A DNA stretch of 64,000 nucleotides. Origin: Candidatus Flexicrinis affinis. Its GTDB lineage: Bacteria; Chloroflexota; Anaerolineae; Aggregatilineales; Phototrophicaceae. The notes under the pieces are model-generated. The model searched no databases. It saw only the letters and a list, made by a program, of their open reading frames with translations, and was not told the origin of the DNA. The stretch covers positions 1,116,001 through 1,180,000 of the forward strand of contig JADJWE010000001.1 in NCBI GenBank assembly GCA_016716525.1, written 5' to 3'. Within the stretch, counting starts at the first letter, position 1. Every line of letters starts with the position of its first letter. Below are positions 8,576 through 16,166 of this stretch, one piece after another. The translations under genes were made by a program, and so were the position numbers.

Positions 8576-9352
8576 ATGCAGGACGAAAGACTCGGATGGA
8601 GTGCTCTGCTTCTACTCACCGGCGCCGCCATACCTGGACTTCGGAGTCTCTACGAACTTACCGTAGACGAGCCAAGACCTGACAACCTCGACTTTGAGGC
8701 CGACTGGATTGTCGCCGCCGTTCAAGACGTGATGGCGCATGTCGAAGCTGCGTACTCTCGTGGCGAGAGGTTCTACCTAACACTAGATCCGATCTCTGAG
8801 CTGTTTGTACGGAGTTCAGGGAAGTACGGCCTGGAAGCGACCTCGATCGCCGAGTGGCTTAGTGATGCAGTGTACGCAATCCATCGAAGTCAGAGTCGGG
8901 CCATTGAGACCCTTAGGTCAGAGGCTAGGAGCCAACATATCGCTAGTCGAAGGGGAACAGTTTCTGGACACGAGATTCCTGACGAAGCCATAGATGCACT
9001 CGTGGCTGCATTCGACAACTTAGGATCCCAGCTAGTGCTCGTCAGCGACACTGCGGACCTCACTGAGTCGTTCATCGAGTCTCTGGTTGGTTTAGGACTG
9101 TTCGAGGAGAGCGTCCACCAACTGGATCGCCTAAATCCTTGGACGATCGGTGGCGACATTGATGACCTTCGACAAGCCGTGCAGATTGAAGTACTTCGGT
9201 GCATCCAGGCACATACGATCCAACGTTGGATACGGCACATAGTTGAGGTCATGTCGAAGGACGAGTTGGCAATAGGTTTCCGTGCGTTGTTCAGCATTGA
9301 GGAGGCAGACGAGGTGGTGAGATACATAAGCGAGTATCGAGCAGCTTCTTGA
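8576..9352 (+). CDS. Unknown protein, paralogue of the next gene, candidate immunity
   Basis: An AAGGGGG ribosome site precedes the ATG. The 258-residue protein starts with a hydrophobic segment (GWSALLLLTGAAIPGLRSLY) and is otherwise predicted helical. It shares layout and local similarity with the next gene: both have a W-x-A-(L/V)-(L/V)-L-hydrophobic start ending in LY, and both end in an amphipathic region with GFR(A/S)LF (AIGFRALFSIEEADEVVRYI here). No family was recognised. It follows the module 4 tip and precedes another core relic, so an immunity or immunity-like role is likely but inferred. Confidence 0.6.
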   Translation: MQDERLGWSALLLLTGAAIPGLRSLYELTVDEPRPDNLDFEADWIVAAVQDVMAHVEAAYSRGERFYLTLDPISELFVRSSGKYGLEATSIAEWLSDAVYAIHRSQSRAIETLRSEARSQHIASRRGTVSGHEIPDEAIDALVAAFDNLGSQLVLVSDTADLTESFIESLVGLGLFEESVHQLDRLNPWTIGGDIDDLRQAVQIEVLRCIQAHTIQRWIRHIVEVMSKDELAIGFRALFSIEEADEVVRYISEYRAAS

Positions 9353-9448
9353 CACAACACGACAACCAGTGGCATAGGCTGATCGACTGACAGCCTATGC
9401 CCGTATCAAGGTGAGCCGCGTGGCTGGTAAAGGACACATACGAACGCG

Positions 9449-10207
9449 ATGAGCAACTATTTACAGAAGCAAGCCGAAGCGGAGACGAACTGGTGGGAAG
9501 CGGTCGTGCTCATTGGCGGCGGTACCATCCTTCCTCTGGTTCCACTTTATGCCCGCATCACGTATCTTGCTGCGCCTACGACTTGGCTGCCGGAAGCTGC
9601 CGCAATAGCTCTCAATTCCATTGAGACCAAGCTCGAGTCTGTAGGTGTTTCATTAGTACCCCTTTCCCGCGTATTCGATATTCTCGCTTCGGATCACTAT
9701 TGGCTCGTTCATCAGACCTTTGTGACATGGGTCAAATCGTGGCAGAGTTTTGGACGATCAGGTCATGCGGTTGAACTTGCGCGCACTGTGTTGGACTATG
9801 TGAGCCGACCTGATGTTTATCCATCGATGGACGCGGTTGAGACCGCTGCGCAGCGACGGGCAGTGAACCTGATCCGCGGGCTTGGAGAACACCTCCGTAT
9901 GGGCCACCAGGTAGTGGCCGCATTAGCGACGTTGTTTAAGGCCGGGGTATTCGATCGTCAAATTAAGCAGATGGGCCGGATACAAGAACTTGCCCAGTTG
10001 TCGCATCATCCGCCGTTTGAGACGACGTTACTCCAAGTGACGGCCGCCATGCTCGAAGATTATATCGTTCGAACCTGGGTACATCAGACAGCCAAGACAG
10101 TTCAAGCGAATGTAATCGAAAGCGGTTTCCGAAGCCTGTTCGGTGATGTTGGCGCCGCTCAAATGCGCGGAGAATTCGATCGTCTGCTCAACGAAAGAAT
10201 TTCGTAA
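9449..10207 (+). CDS. Unknown protein, paralogue of the previous gene, candidate immunity
   Basis: This 252-residue protein begins with polar residues then a hydrophobic segment (WWEAVVLIGGGTILPLVPLY) and ends with IESGFRSLFGDVGAAQMRGE, both equivalent to features of the preceding gene. The similarity is low overall, so the duplication is old or the two came in separately with different tips. Its TAA stop overlaps the first codon of the next Rhs core relic (ATC at 10207), showing that recombination placed the core directly at the end of this gene. No catalytic motif was seen. Confidence 0.6.
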   Translation: MSNYLQKQAEAETNWWEAVVLIGGGTILPLVPLYARITYLAAPTTWLPEAAAIALNSIETKLESVGVSLVPLSRVFDILASDHYWLVHQTFVTWVKSWQSFGRSGHAVELARTVLDYVSRPDVYPSMDAVETAAQRRAVNLIRGLGEHLRMGHQVVAALATLFKAGVFDRQIKQMGRIQELAQLSHHPPFETTLLQVTAAMLEDYIVRTWVHQTAKTVQANVIESGFRSLFGDVGAAQMRGEFDRLLNERIS

Positions 10208-10470
10208 TCAGCGACGGCACCCTGACAACCGTGTGGGACCGGGCGGGACGGATGCTCTCGTACGACGGGCACAGCTACGCCTACGACGGCGAGGGGCGGC
10301 GCATCGCGCAGACGGCCAGCGGATCGACGACGCGCTACGTGCTGGACGTGCAGCGCGGGCTGCCGGCGGTGATCGGGGCCAAGTCAGGGTCGAATGTGAC
10401 GCACTACATGCACGGTCCGCTGGGGATGTTCGCCCAGCGCAACCCTGACGCGTCGTGGGACTGGATGCTG
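10207..10470 (+). repeat. Rhs core copy fused to a second core type
   Basis: This reads ISDGTLTTVWDRAGRMLSYD through QRNPDASWDWML and is nearly identical to 1835-2098 and 6886-7143. It starts inside the TAA stop of the preceding gene and ends abruptly where a different Rhs core (HDAGARLLAQFGYEVDARGN) takes over. It has no native start; a GTG at 10231 is possible but unsupported. Confidence 0.8.
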
Positions 10471-11256
10471 CGACATGACGCCGGCGCGCGGCTGTTGGCG
10501 CAGTTCGGTTACGAAGTGGACGCGCGCGGCAACCGGACGCAGGCGTTCGAAGCGCAGCGGCATCCGGGCAGCGGCACGACCATCATCGACCAGAGCGACG
10601 ACGCGGTGTACTACTACGGCGACTGGACGACCGCGGGCGGCTTCCACGTCACCGCGCAGCCGTATGCCTCGTTCCGCTTAACGTTCGCGGGGAATGAAAA
10701 CGTCGAACTGACGATGGGCGAAGGGCCGGATCACGGCTTGTACGACGTGTACATCGGCGGGTCGCTTTGGCAGAGCTTCAACGGCTACGCCGCCAACGCC
10801 GGCGAGCGTGTGATCCCGATCCCCCTGTCGAACGACGGACCGTTTACGCTGCACGTCAAAAACCGCGCCGACAAAAGCTCGTCATCGTCCGGCCACGTGA
10901 TGCGGTTCAAGCAGCTGTCGGTGGACGCCGAGTACACGCTTCAGACCCTCTCCTACACGTACGATGCCGTGTCGCGCGTGCTGGGCGCTGACTATTATCC
11001 AGGGGAGAATACTGCCTCGACACCGGCGCAGACGTTCGCCTACGGTTACGATGTCGCCGGCAACCTCACCGACAACAACGGCACGGCGCGGACGTTCAAC
11101 AAACTGAATCAAATCAGCAGCGGCGGCGTGACCTACGACGCCAACGGCAACATGACGCACGACGGCACGAACGTATATACATGGGACCGCGCCAACCGGA
11201 TGCTGGATGGAGGCGGAATCTCGTATCAATACGACGGGCCAGGGCAATCGGGTTGA
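10231..11256 (+). CDS. Mosaic Rhs core, 5' part of a frameshifted gene
   Basis: The first 80 residues belong to the common core of this array. From about residue 82 it is a divergent Rhs core with YD repeats (YDVAGNLTDNN, YDANGNMTHDGTN, YTWDRANRML) interrupted by a beta-sandwich-like insert (VYYYGDWTTAGGFHV to DGPFTLHVKNRA) that resembles a carbohydrate-binding-type domain. The frame ends in YQYDGPGQSG-stop. One extra C at about 11239-11240 explains this: without it the text would read YQYDGQGNRVEQRT and continue in the next ORF. The gene is therefore split by a +1 frameshift (mutation, programmed shift or sequencing error). Confidence 0.65.
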   Translation: MWDRAGRMLSYDGHSYAYDGEGRRIAQTASGSTTRYVLDVQRGLPAVIGAKSGSNVTHYMHGPLGMFAQRNPDASWDWMLRHDAGARLLAQFGYEVDARGNRTQAFEAQRHPGSGTTIIDQSDDAVYYYGDWTTAGGFHVTAQPYASFRLTFAGNENVELTMGEGPDHGLYDVYIGGSLWQSFNGYAANAGERVIPIPLSNDGPFTLHVKNRADKSSSSSGHVMRFKQLSVDAEYTLQTLSYTYDAVSRVLGADYYPGENTASTPAQTFAYGYDVAGNLTDNNGTARTFNKLNQISSGGVTYDANGNMTHDGTNVYTWDRANRMLDGGGISYQYDGPGQSG

Positions 11257-12499
11257 ACAGCGCACCGGACCGAAGGCCAGTCCATTCACTACACGCTACC
11301 TGCTCGATGTACAGCCCGGCCTCGTGCAGGTGATCCGAGCCATTGCGACCACCGGTTTTCCGCTGCCGGACATTCAGCACTACGTCCACGCGCCGGGCGG
11401 GATGCGCATGGCATCCAGCACGATCGAATTCTGGACCAGCCTGCTGCCGGACGGCCTGAACAGCGTACGCAGCGAGGTGCGCGATTCGTTCATCGTCGAC
11501 GCATCCGGCGGGTACGAACCGTACGGCGTGCCGGCGGATGTCGTCGGGACGTTCGAGCAGCCGTTCCGCTTCACCGGCGAGATGCGCGACGCGAACGCGC
11601 TGCAGTATCACCGCGCACGGTACTATGCGCCGTCACAGGGCGTGTGGACCGCCCAAGACGCACTCGAAACCGAGAATCGCTACAATTTTGCCAACGGGAA
11701 CCCGGTCAATCGGACCGACCCCAGCGGCTATTGTGCGCAGCCCACGCAGTGGTGGAATCCCGTGGATGCGAACTGTTACTACTCGGCGGCTGGGCTGGCG
11801 CAGCGTTACAGTGCCGGCGATCCCGAAGCCTACCAGCGCTGGTTCGACGAATTCATCACATGGCCCTGGGCTAATCTCAAGCTGCTTGAAGGACTGGCTT
11901 CATCGGTCGACGTGACCGGCGCCGCTCGGCAGTTCCTGGAGAACGCGGCTATCATCCCCTCGCTCCTGCTGCGCGACCCGGAGACGACGCTGCTGGCGCT
12001 GCAGATCGTGGCGTGTCAGAACAACATTGGCGTTCCGGCAGGGTTGGTCGGATCGGTTGGTTCGGGTGCGTTTCCCCGCCCCGGTGTCCAGCCCGGGCTG
12101 CGGGTAGGGCCGTACGTCACGGTCGGTCTGTTGGGCGTCCTGCTGGCCGGGCTGATCGTCCTGCCGTTTGCCGTGCCGATTGGGGATACTGCCCAACCTG
12201 ACGGGAGCCCAGAGGCAGATTGCGACCCCAACTGTGTCGTTCGAGGCGGAGTTGCCGCTGTAGGTAGTTTTTCTGCTGGATATGCGTTGCGTACTTCGCC
12301 GCCACTCATATACGGTTTCTCGGTGCAGTATCCGCCCGGAACGCGACTGGGGCAACTTGCCCGCGCAGGCCTCCACAACAGGCAGTTGAGCTATGCTCGT
12401 GATCTCGAAGTAATTGCTGCGGGGAGCGGCTTTGGCTATCGCGTCTCCATTCCGATCACCACTGGATACGGACCCTACCACACCGCTGCACGCAGATAG
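11207..12499 (+). CDS. Divergent Rhs core end and tip, 3' part of a frameshifted gene
   Basis: The homologous part starts at GQGNRVEQRTGPKA (about 11236) and contains the Rhs core end (FTGEMRDANALQYHRARYYA, then NRYNFANGNPVNRTDPSGY near residue 168). This core differs from the other copies in the array. The tip (about residues 170-430) begins with CAQPTQWWNPVDANCYYSAA and includes a long hydrophobic segment (VTVGLLGVLLAGLIVLPFA) near residues 305-323, followed by a Cys pair (CDPNC). It ends with an extended region (GFGYRVSIPITTGYGPYH). Function unknown. No immunity-like gene follows; the next 640 bases hold only hairpins. Confidence 0.65.
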   Translation: MEAESRINTTGQGNRVEQRTGPKASPFTTRYLLDVQPGLVQVIRAIATTGFPLPDIQHYVHAPGGMRMASSTIEFWTSLLPDGLNSVRSEVRDSFIVDASGGYEPYGVPADVVGTFEQPFRFTGEMRDANALQYHRARYYAPSQGVWTAQDALETENRYNFANGNPVNRTDPSGYCAQPTQWWNPVDANCYYSAAGLAQRYSAGDPEAYQRWFDEFITWPWANLKLLEGLASSVDVTGAARQFLENAAIIPSLLLRDPETTLLALQIVACQNNIGVPAGLVGSVGSGAFPRPGVQPGLRVGPYVTVGLLGVLLAGLIVLPFAVPIGDTAQPDGSPEADCDPNCVVRGGVAAVGSFSAGYALRTSPPLIYGFSVQYPPGTRLGQLARAGLHNRQLSYARDLEVIAAGSGFGYRVSIPITTGYGPYHTAARR

Positions 12500-13143
12500 A
12501 GCCACACCGCCAACGCATCGCACAAACCGCCGGCAGGCGCGAACGCACGCAGGTGTGTCCGGTGGGCGGGGACGCTCCCGCCCACATGCCACATCGCACC
12601 GCAAGGCGCGATGTGGGTGCGCCACGTAGAGGCGCACGTCAGCCCCCACCGGCGCCTGAGGTGGCCAGCTTTTAGCTGGCGGGTTAGCCTAAGGTGGTGC
12701 GGGAGCCCAGTGACCGGTAGGAGCACGGGTCGAAGCGACGTGTTACACATCCACCCGCTGGCACCTTAGGCTGACCGACCTCCAGCCTACACGAGCGTTG
12801 GCACCCTGCAGGTCACGAGTCGCGCGCCCTCCGCACGTGTGTGTGCCAGGCTCGAGGGCAACTGGCATACTTGCCCTTGAGCCACCCGCATCGCCAGAAC
12901 CCTTAGCTTGCCGTCCTGCCAGGACTTCGGTCGACTGGGCGCCGCAGCAGGGCACGACGGCTCGTCCACAGACCGCCATGGCCGCAAACACGGTCCGTAC
13001 ATAGCAGTGGCAGACTGTAGTAGTTCTCAACCGCGCGCGAAGTCCACGGTGTCGGCAGCGTCGCTAAAGTCCAGTGCGCGCCGTGACAACGCGAAAACGG
13101 GCGATGCATCGCTGCACCGCCCTGCGTTCATCCCGCTGCGGAC
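12500..13143. other. Hairpin-rich intergenic region
   Basis: No credible gene was found. It holds several strong inverted repeats: 12562-12585 (arms GTGGGCGGG, 9 bp, 6-base loop), 12589-12616 (arms CCACATCGC, 9 bp), 12686-12696 with 12762-12772 (AGCCTAAGGTG), and 12851-12881 (11-bp arms, one mismatch). None has a clear T-run, so they are not typical terminators. They may be repetitive elements or ends of past insertions at the border of the Rhs array. Confidence 0.5.
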
Positions 13144-13515
13144 CTAGAACGGGATGTTGCTGTCCTCGCCCGCGTCCGAGCCGGCATCGCCGTTCTCTGC
13201 GCGGTCCAGCAGGACCAGCCGCGTGGCGTCCACATCGACGCTGGCCTGCGCCGTGCCGCTCTGGTCGGTCCACGCCGACGGCCGCAGCCACTCCGCGCTC
13301 ACCTGCACCAGCGAGCCTTTCCGGACGTACTGCGTCGCGATGTCGGCCAGCTTGTTCCAGCAGTTCACCCGAACCCACAGCGTCAGCTTCTCGCCGGCGC
13401 GGTTCTTGCGGCTGACCGCCACCGAGAACGACGCCACGCGCTGCTCACCCACGTCACGCACCTGCGGATCACTGCCGACGAACCCCGTCACCTGCGAATT
13501 GATGCTGGTACCCAT
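13144..13515 (-). CDS. ssb: Single-stranded DNA-binding protein
   Basis: The chosen start (MGTSINSQVTGFVGSDPQVR) has an AAGGAG ribosome site just upstream; the open frame reaches further but has no support there. The protein of 123 residues is an OB-fold SSB: N-terminal strand, SFSVAVSRKNRAGEKLTLWV and VRVNCWNKLADIATQYVRKG (the conserved W and basic strand), a very short linker, and an acidic tip ending in SNIPF that binds partner proteins. The linker is shorter than in most chromosomal SSBs, as is common for plasmid or phage copies. It stands alone between the Rhs array and the secreted-protein genes, and may belong to the same accessory element as the rep-par cassette. Confidence 0.9.
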   Translation of the reverse strand: MGTSINSQVTGFVGSDPQVRDVGEQRVASFSVAVSRKNRAGEKLTLWVRVNCWNKLADIATQYVRKGSLVQVSAEWLRPSAWTDQSGTAQASVDVDATRLVLLDRAENGDAGSDAGEDSNIPF

Positions 13516-14551
13516 GATAGTGCTCCTTCGCGCGTTTGCGCTGTCTCGTCCATCGGCCTCGTGCCGATGTCTGACCAGCACAACAGCAGGCGGAACAGCC
13601 GGGCCGTCACCCGCAGGGCGCTCCCTGTTTTTGTTGAGTGAAACGGCGCCAGCCAGACAAAAACAGGGGAAGCGAAATCCGCAGGATTTTGACGGCGGGC
13701 GCGCCTGCTAGGATGGTCAGAGACCCATCGGCACGTACTGGCGGCATGGAGCGACAGCCGTCAGCGAAGAGATCATGGCTGCCAGCGATGCAGCGTGAGG
13801 GTTGTCAGGCGATCCGTGCGAGACGGGAGCTGGCGCATTCGTCGTTCTGGCGCGTCAGGCGTGCGCGCTGGCGGTGCTGATGCGATTCGGGGATGGAACA
13901 CGGCCGGCTTGCGGCGAGTCTGAAAGAGCGAGCGCTGCGGTAAGCGGAGAGCCGTCCGGCGTGGCGCACCGGCAGGGCGGCAGTCGAGGAGGACCACGGC
14001 TCACGCCGACCGTGCAGGCGTCACGCCCGGCCGGGGCGGGATCGCACCGTCTAGGAACGCGGTGACGGAGGCGGTGTCGGCGCATCGCCCTCATTCGGGA
14101 AGTAGGCGCCACGGAAGACGTACTGCGACGGGTTCCCGCTGTACCGAACGCCTTCGTACAGCGCACCGGTGAAGTGATTCATTCAGCCAGCAAGTTCGAT
14201 GGACATTCGGACTCATGGTATGAGGTGCAACAACGCCCCACCCTCAGTACGCCGGGGCATGCCCGCCGGCGACCCGAAGGGCGACCGGTGCGCGGCTGAG
14301 CGCAGCGGCACCCGCCCACGCCGCGCACCGAGTCGAAGCCGCCCGCGGCTTTCGCCGGTGGGGTGGCGTGCTGCATTGCGTGGCGCGTTGCACCGGAGAT
14401 GCACGGGGCGGGCCTATGCGGGATGGCCGATTGGACGGCCGTAGGGAGAAAGGTCACGGCGACATTATCCCGGTTTGGAACCCAACCGCGTCCCTTCGCG
14501 AACAATACGCGTACGGTGCGGGGGAGCATGCAGCGATCCGGTGTCCGGCGC
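13516..14551. other. Long gap with inverted repeats and one small ORF
   Basis: The gap is high in GC and most frames look non-coding. A perfect 12-bp inverted repeat (arms 13623-13634 and 13657-13668, CCCTGTTTTTGT) lies just upstream of ssb on its strand, and a short AAATCC-GCA-GGATTT hairpin follows near 13675-13690. A 43-codon ORF with good codon use lies on the minus strand at 14051-14182. The rest (14183-14550) is simple Gly/Pro/Arg-type GC-rich text with nothing I can name. Confidence 0.4.
14051..14182 (-). CDS. Small ORF, possible gene remnant
   Basis: This 43-codon frame reads MNHFTGALYEGVRYSGNPSQ, then YVFRGAYFPNEGDAPTPPPS and a short end. The aromatic and Gly/Asn-rich pattern and a Pro-Thr tail resemble the C-terminal style of nearby secreted proteins rather than random GC-rich sequence. 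It may be a real small protein or the end of a deleted larger gene. There is no clear ribosome site. Confidence 0.3.
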   Translation of the reverse strand: MNHFTGALYEGVRYSGNPSQYVFRGAYFPNEGDAPTPPPSPRS

Positions 14552-16147
14552 TCACTCCTCCGGCGGGGTCTGCGACTGGGTGCATCCACCGAACGGATCG
14601 CACGGCGGACCGATGATTCCCCAGTCCGGATGGCGCGCCGACGCATCCGCCGCCTGCGTCACGTTCAGCCCGTCCGAGGCCCGCAGCGTGTAAATACGAT
14701 AGGTGCTCCCCGCCGTGGCCGATCCGGCGTTCAACCGGTTCGACGCGAACGCCACGCTCGCCCCGTCCAGCGACCACGCCGGCTCGCGATCATCCACCGG
14801 GTTGTTCGTCAGCCGCACGGCGTTCGAGCCGTCCGCGATCATCCGGTAGATCTCATCGTTCCCGTCGCGATTCGAGGCGAATACGATCTGCGTCCCGTCC
14901 GGCGACCAGCGCGGATCGCGGTCGTCGGCGCTGTTGGCCGTGAGCTGCACCTTGCCGCTGCCGTCGGCGTTCATGGCCCAGATCTCGTTGTCCCCGCCTT
15001 CGTCGGCGGTGTACACGATCTTGCCGGAGGCGGCCGACCAGTGCGGCGCGCGGCTGTTGACGGTGGTCGCGGTGAGCGTCTGCACGCCGGTGCCGTTCAG
15101 GTTGACGGTGCGGACGACGTATTTGGTGTTCGATCCGTTGGGGCGGTAGGCGTAGGCGAGCTTGGACTCGTCGGGCGACCACGCCGGCTCGGCGTACGTG
15201 CCGCTGGACGTCACGACCGTGCTGGTGCTGCCCTGATCGTCGCTGTCGAACACGTACACGCCGCCGGACGCGAATTGTCCGCTGCCGGAGTTGACGACAA
15301 CCGCGACCCGATTGCCGCTGGCGAGCGCCGGATCCACACCACCGGTCAGATAGAACGTATCGCCGCCGGAGACGTTCAGGCCGCAGATGGCGTTCATAAA
15401 ACCCATGCCGTCCGGTCTCATGCACGTCCCGTAATACGCGATCTGCCCACCCCCGCCGGTCTGCGTCGGTGCGGGGGTCGGCGTCGCGGTGGGGGTCGGA
15501 GAGGGAGTCGGGGTGAACGTGGCGTTAGGGGTCGCGGTCGGAACCATACACGGCCACGTTCCATACGTTGGGCAATCTTCAGTCAGAGGCTCGCCGGGCG
15601 GATCTTCCGCCCAATTGTTGACTTGACCGGGATATGCGAGATTAAAGAACGAAATAGCATCATCGCTGCCGGCGAGCCGATCTACATAGAAGGCCAGTCC
15701 CAAATCGGGATAGGCAATGACGATAAGATCTGGTATCGCGGTCCTCGCGGGGTTGTCAATCGTTGCAACCGGAGGTGGACCGAAAACTTCAATGACTACA
15801 TCAACCGTTGTATTGAGTCGACCCTTCAACTGGTCTACTACACCGGATTTGATTTGAACATCGATTGCAGAGCCTAATAATAATAGTGGCAGACTTGGTG
15901 CGTACCATTGAATCCGATCCGGTTGAGAAAAGTACTGGATGCTGGCATCAACTAGTGAATTGATTAGTTCCTGTTCTGTAGTAACGTTGGGCTGGATACC
16001 GAGGAAGCAGTTTCGCTGGCAGCTCGGACCACTGAACAGCCCAAGCAACGCTTGACCATCCTCCGAAAGGGGTTGAGACACAACCATAAACGAAAGGAAC
16101 ACACATACAGCGATTGCCGCGGCGTACTTAGCGATGCGGGAAATCAT
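14552..16147 (-). CDS. Secreted protein with C-terminal TolB/PD40 beta-propeller
   Basis: The start has an AAAGGTGGG ribosome site. Residues 1-25 form a signal sequence (MISRIAKYAAAIAVCVFLSF). Residues about 26-190 are a unique N-terminal domain with cysteines (CQRNCF). A Thr-Pro linker follows (FTPTPSPTPTATPTPAPT), then six or so PD40 blades with the usual signatures (AEPAWSPDESKLAYA, NEIWAMNADGSG, RDPRWSPDGTQIVFASNRDG). Such propellers usually bind proteins or envelope components. It is the second gene of a two-gene unit with 16167-18596, 19 bases downstream of it, and mirrors the pair 20715-23018 / 18725-20704. The exact role is unknown. Confidence 0.75.
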   Translation of the reverse strand: MISRIAKYAAAIAVCVFLSFMVVSQPLSEDGQALLGLFSGPSCQRNCFLGIQPNVTTEQELINSLVDASIQYFSQPDRIQWYAPSLPLLLLGSAIDVQIKSGVVDQLKGRLNTTVDVVIEVFGPPPVATIDNPARTAIPDLIVIAYPDLGLAFYVDRLAGSDDAISFFNLAYPGQVNNWAEDPPGEPLTEDCPTYGTWPCMVPTATPNATFTPTPSPTPTATPTPAPTQTGGGGQIAYYGTCMRPDGMGFMNAICGLNVSGGDTFYLTGGVDPALASGNRVAVVVNSGSGQFASGGVYVFDSDDQGSTSTVVTSSGTYAEPAWSPDESKLAYAYRPNGSNTKYVVRTVNLNGTGVQTLTATTVNSRAPHWSAASGKIVYTADEGGDNEIWAMNADGSGKVQLTANSADDRDPRWSPDGTQIVFASNRDGNDEIYRMIADGSNAVRLTNNPVDDREPAWSLDGASVAFASNRLNAGSATAGSTYRIYTLRASDGLNVTQAADASARHPDWGIIGPPCDPFGGCTQSQTPPEE

Positions 16148-16166
16148 ACCGACCCACCTTTCCACT

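Noticed and set aside
14363..15877. 504-residue open frame on the plus strand
   Set aside because: It is antisense to PD40 repeats of the secreted propeller; the translation is rich in Arg/Val/Gly without domain features.
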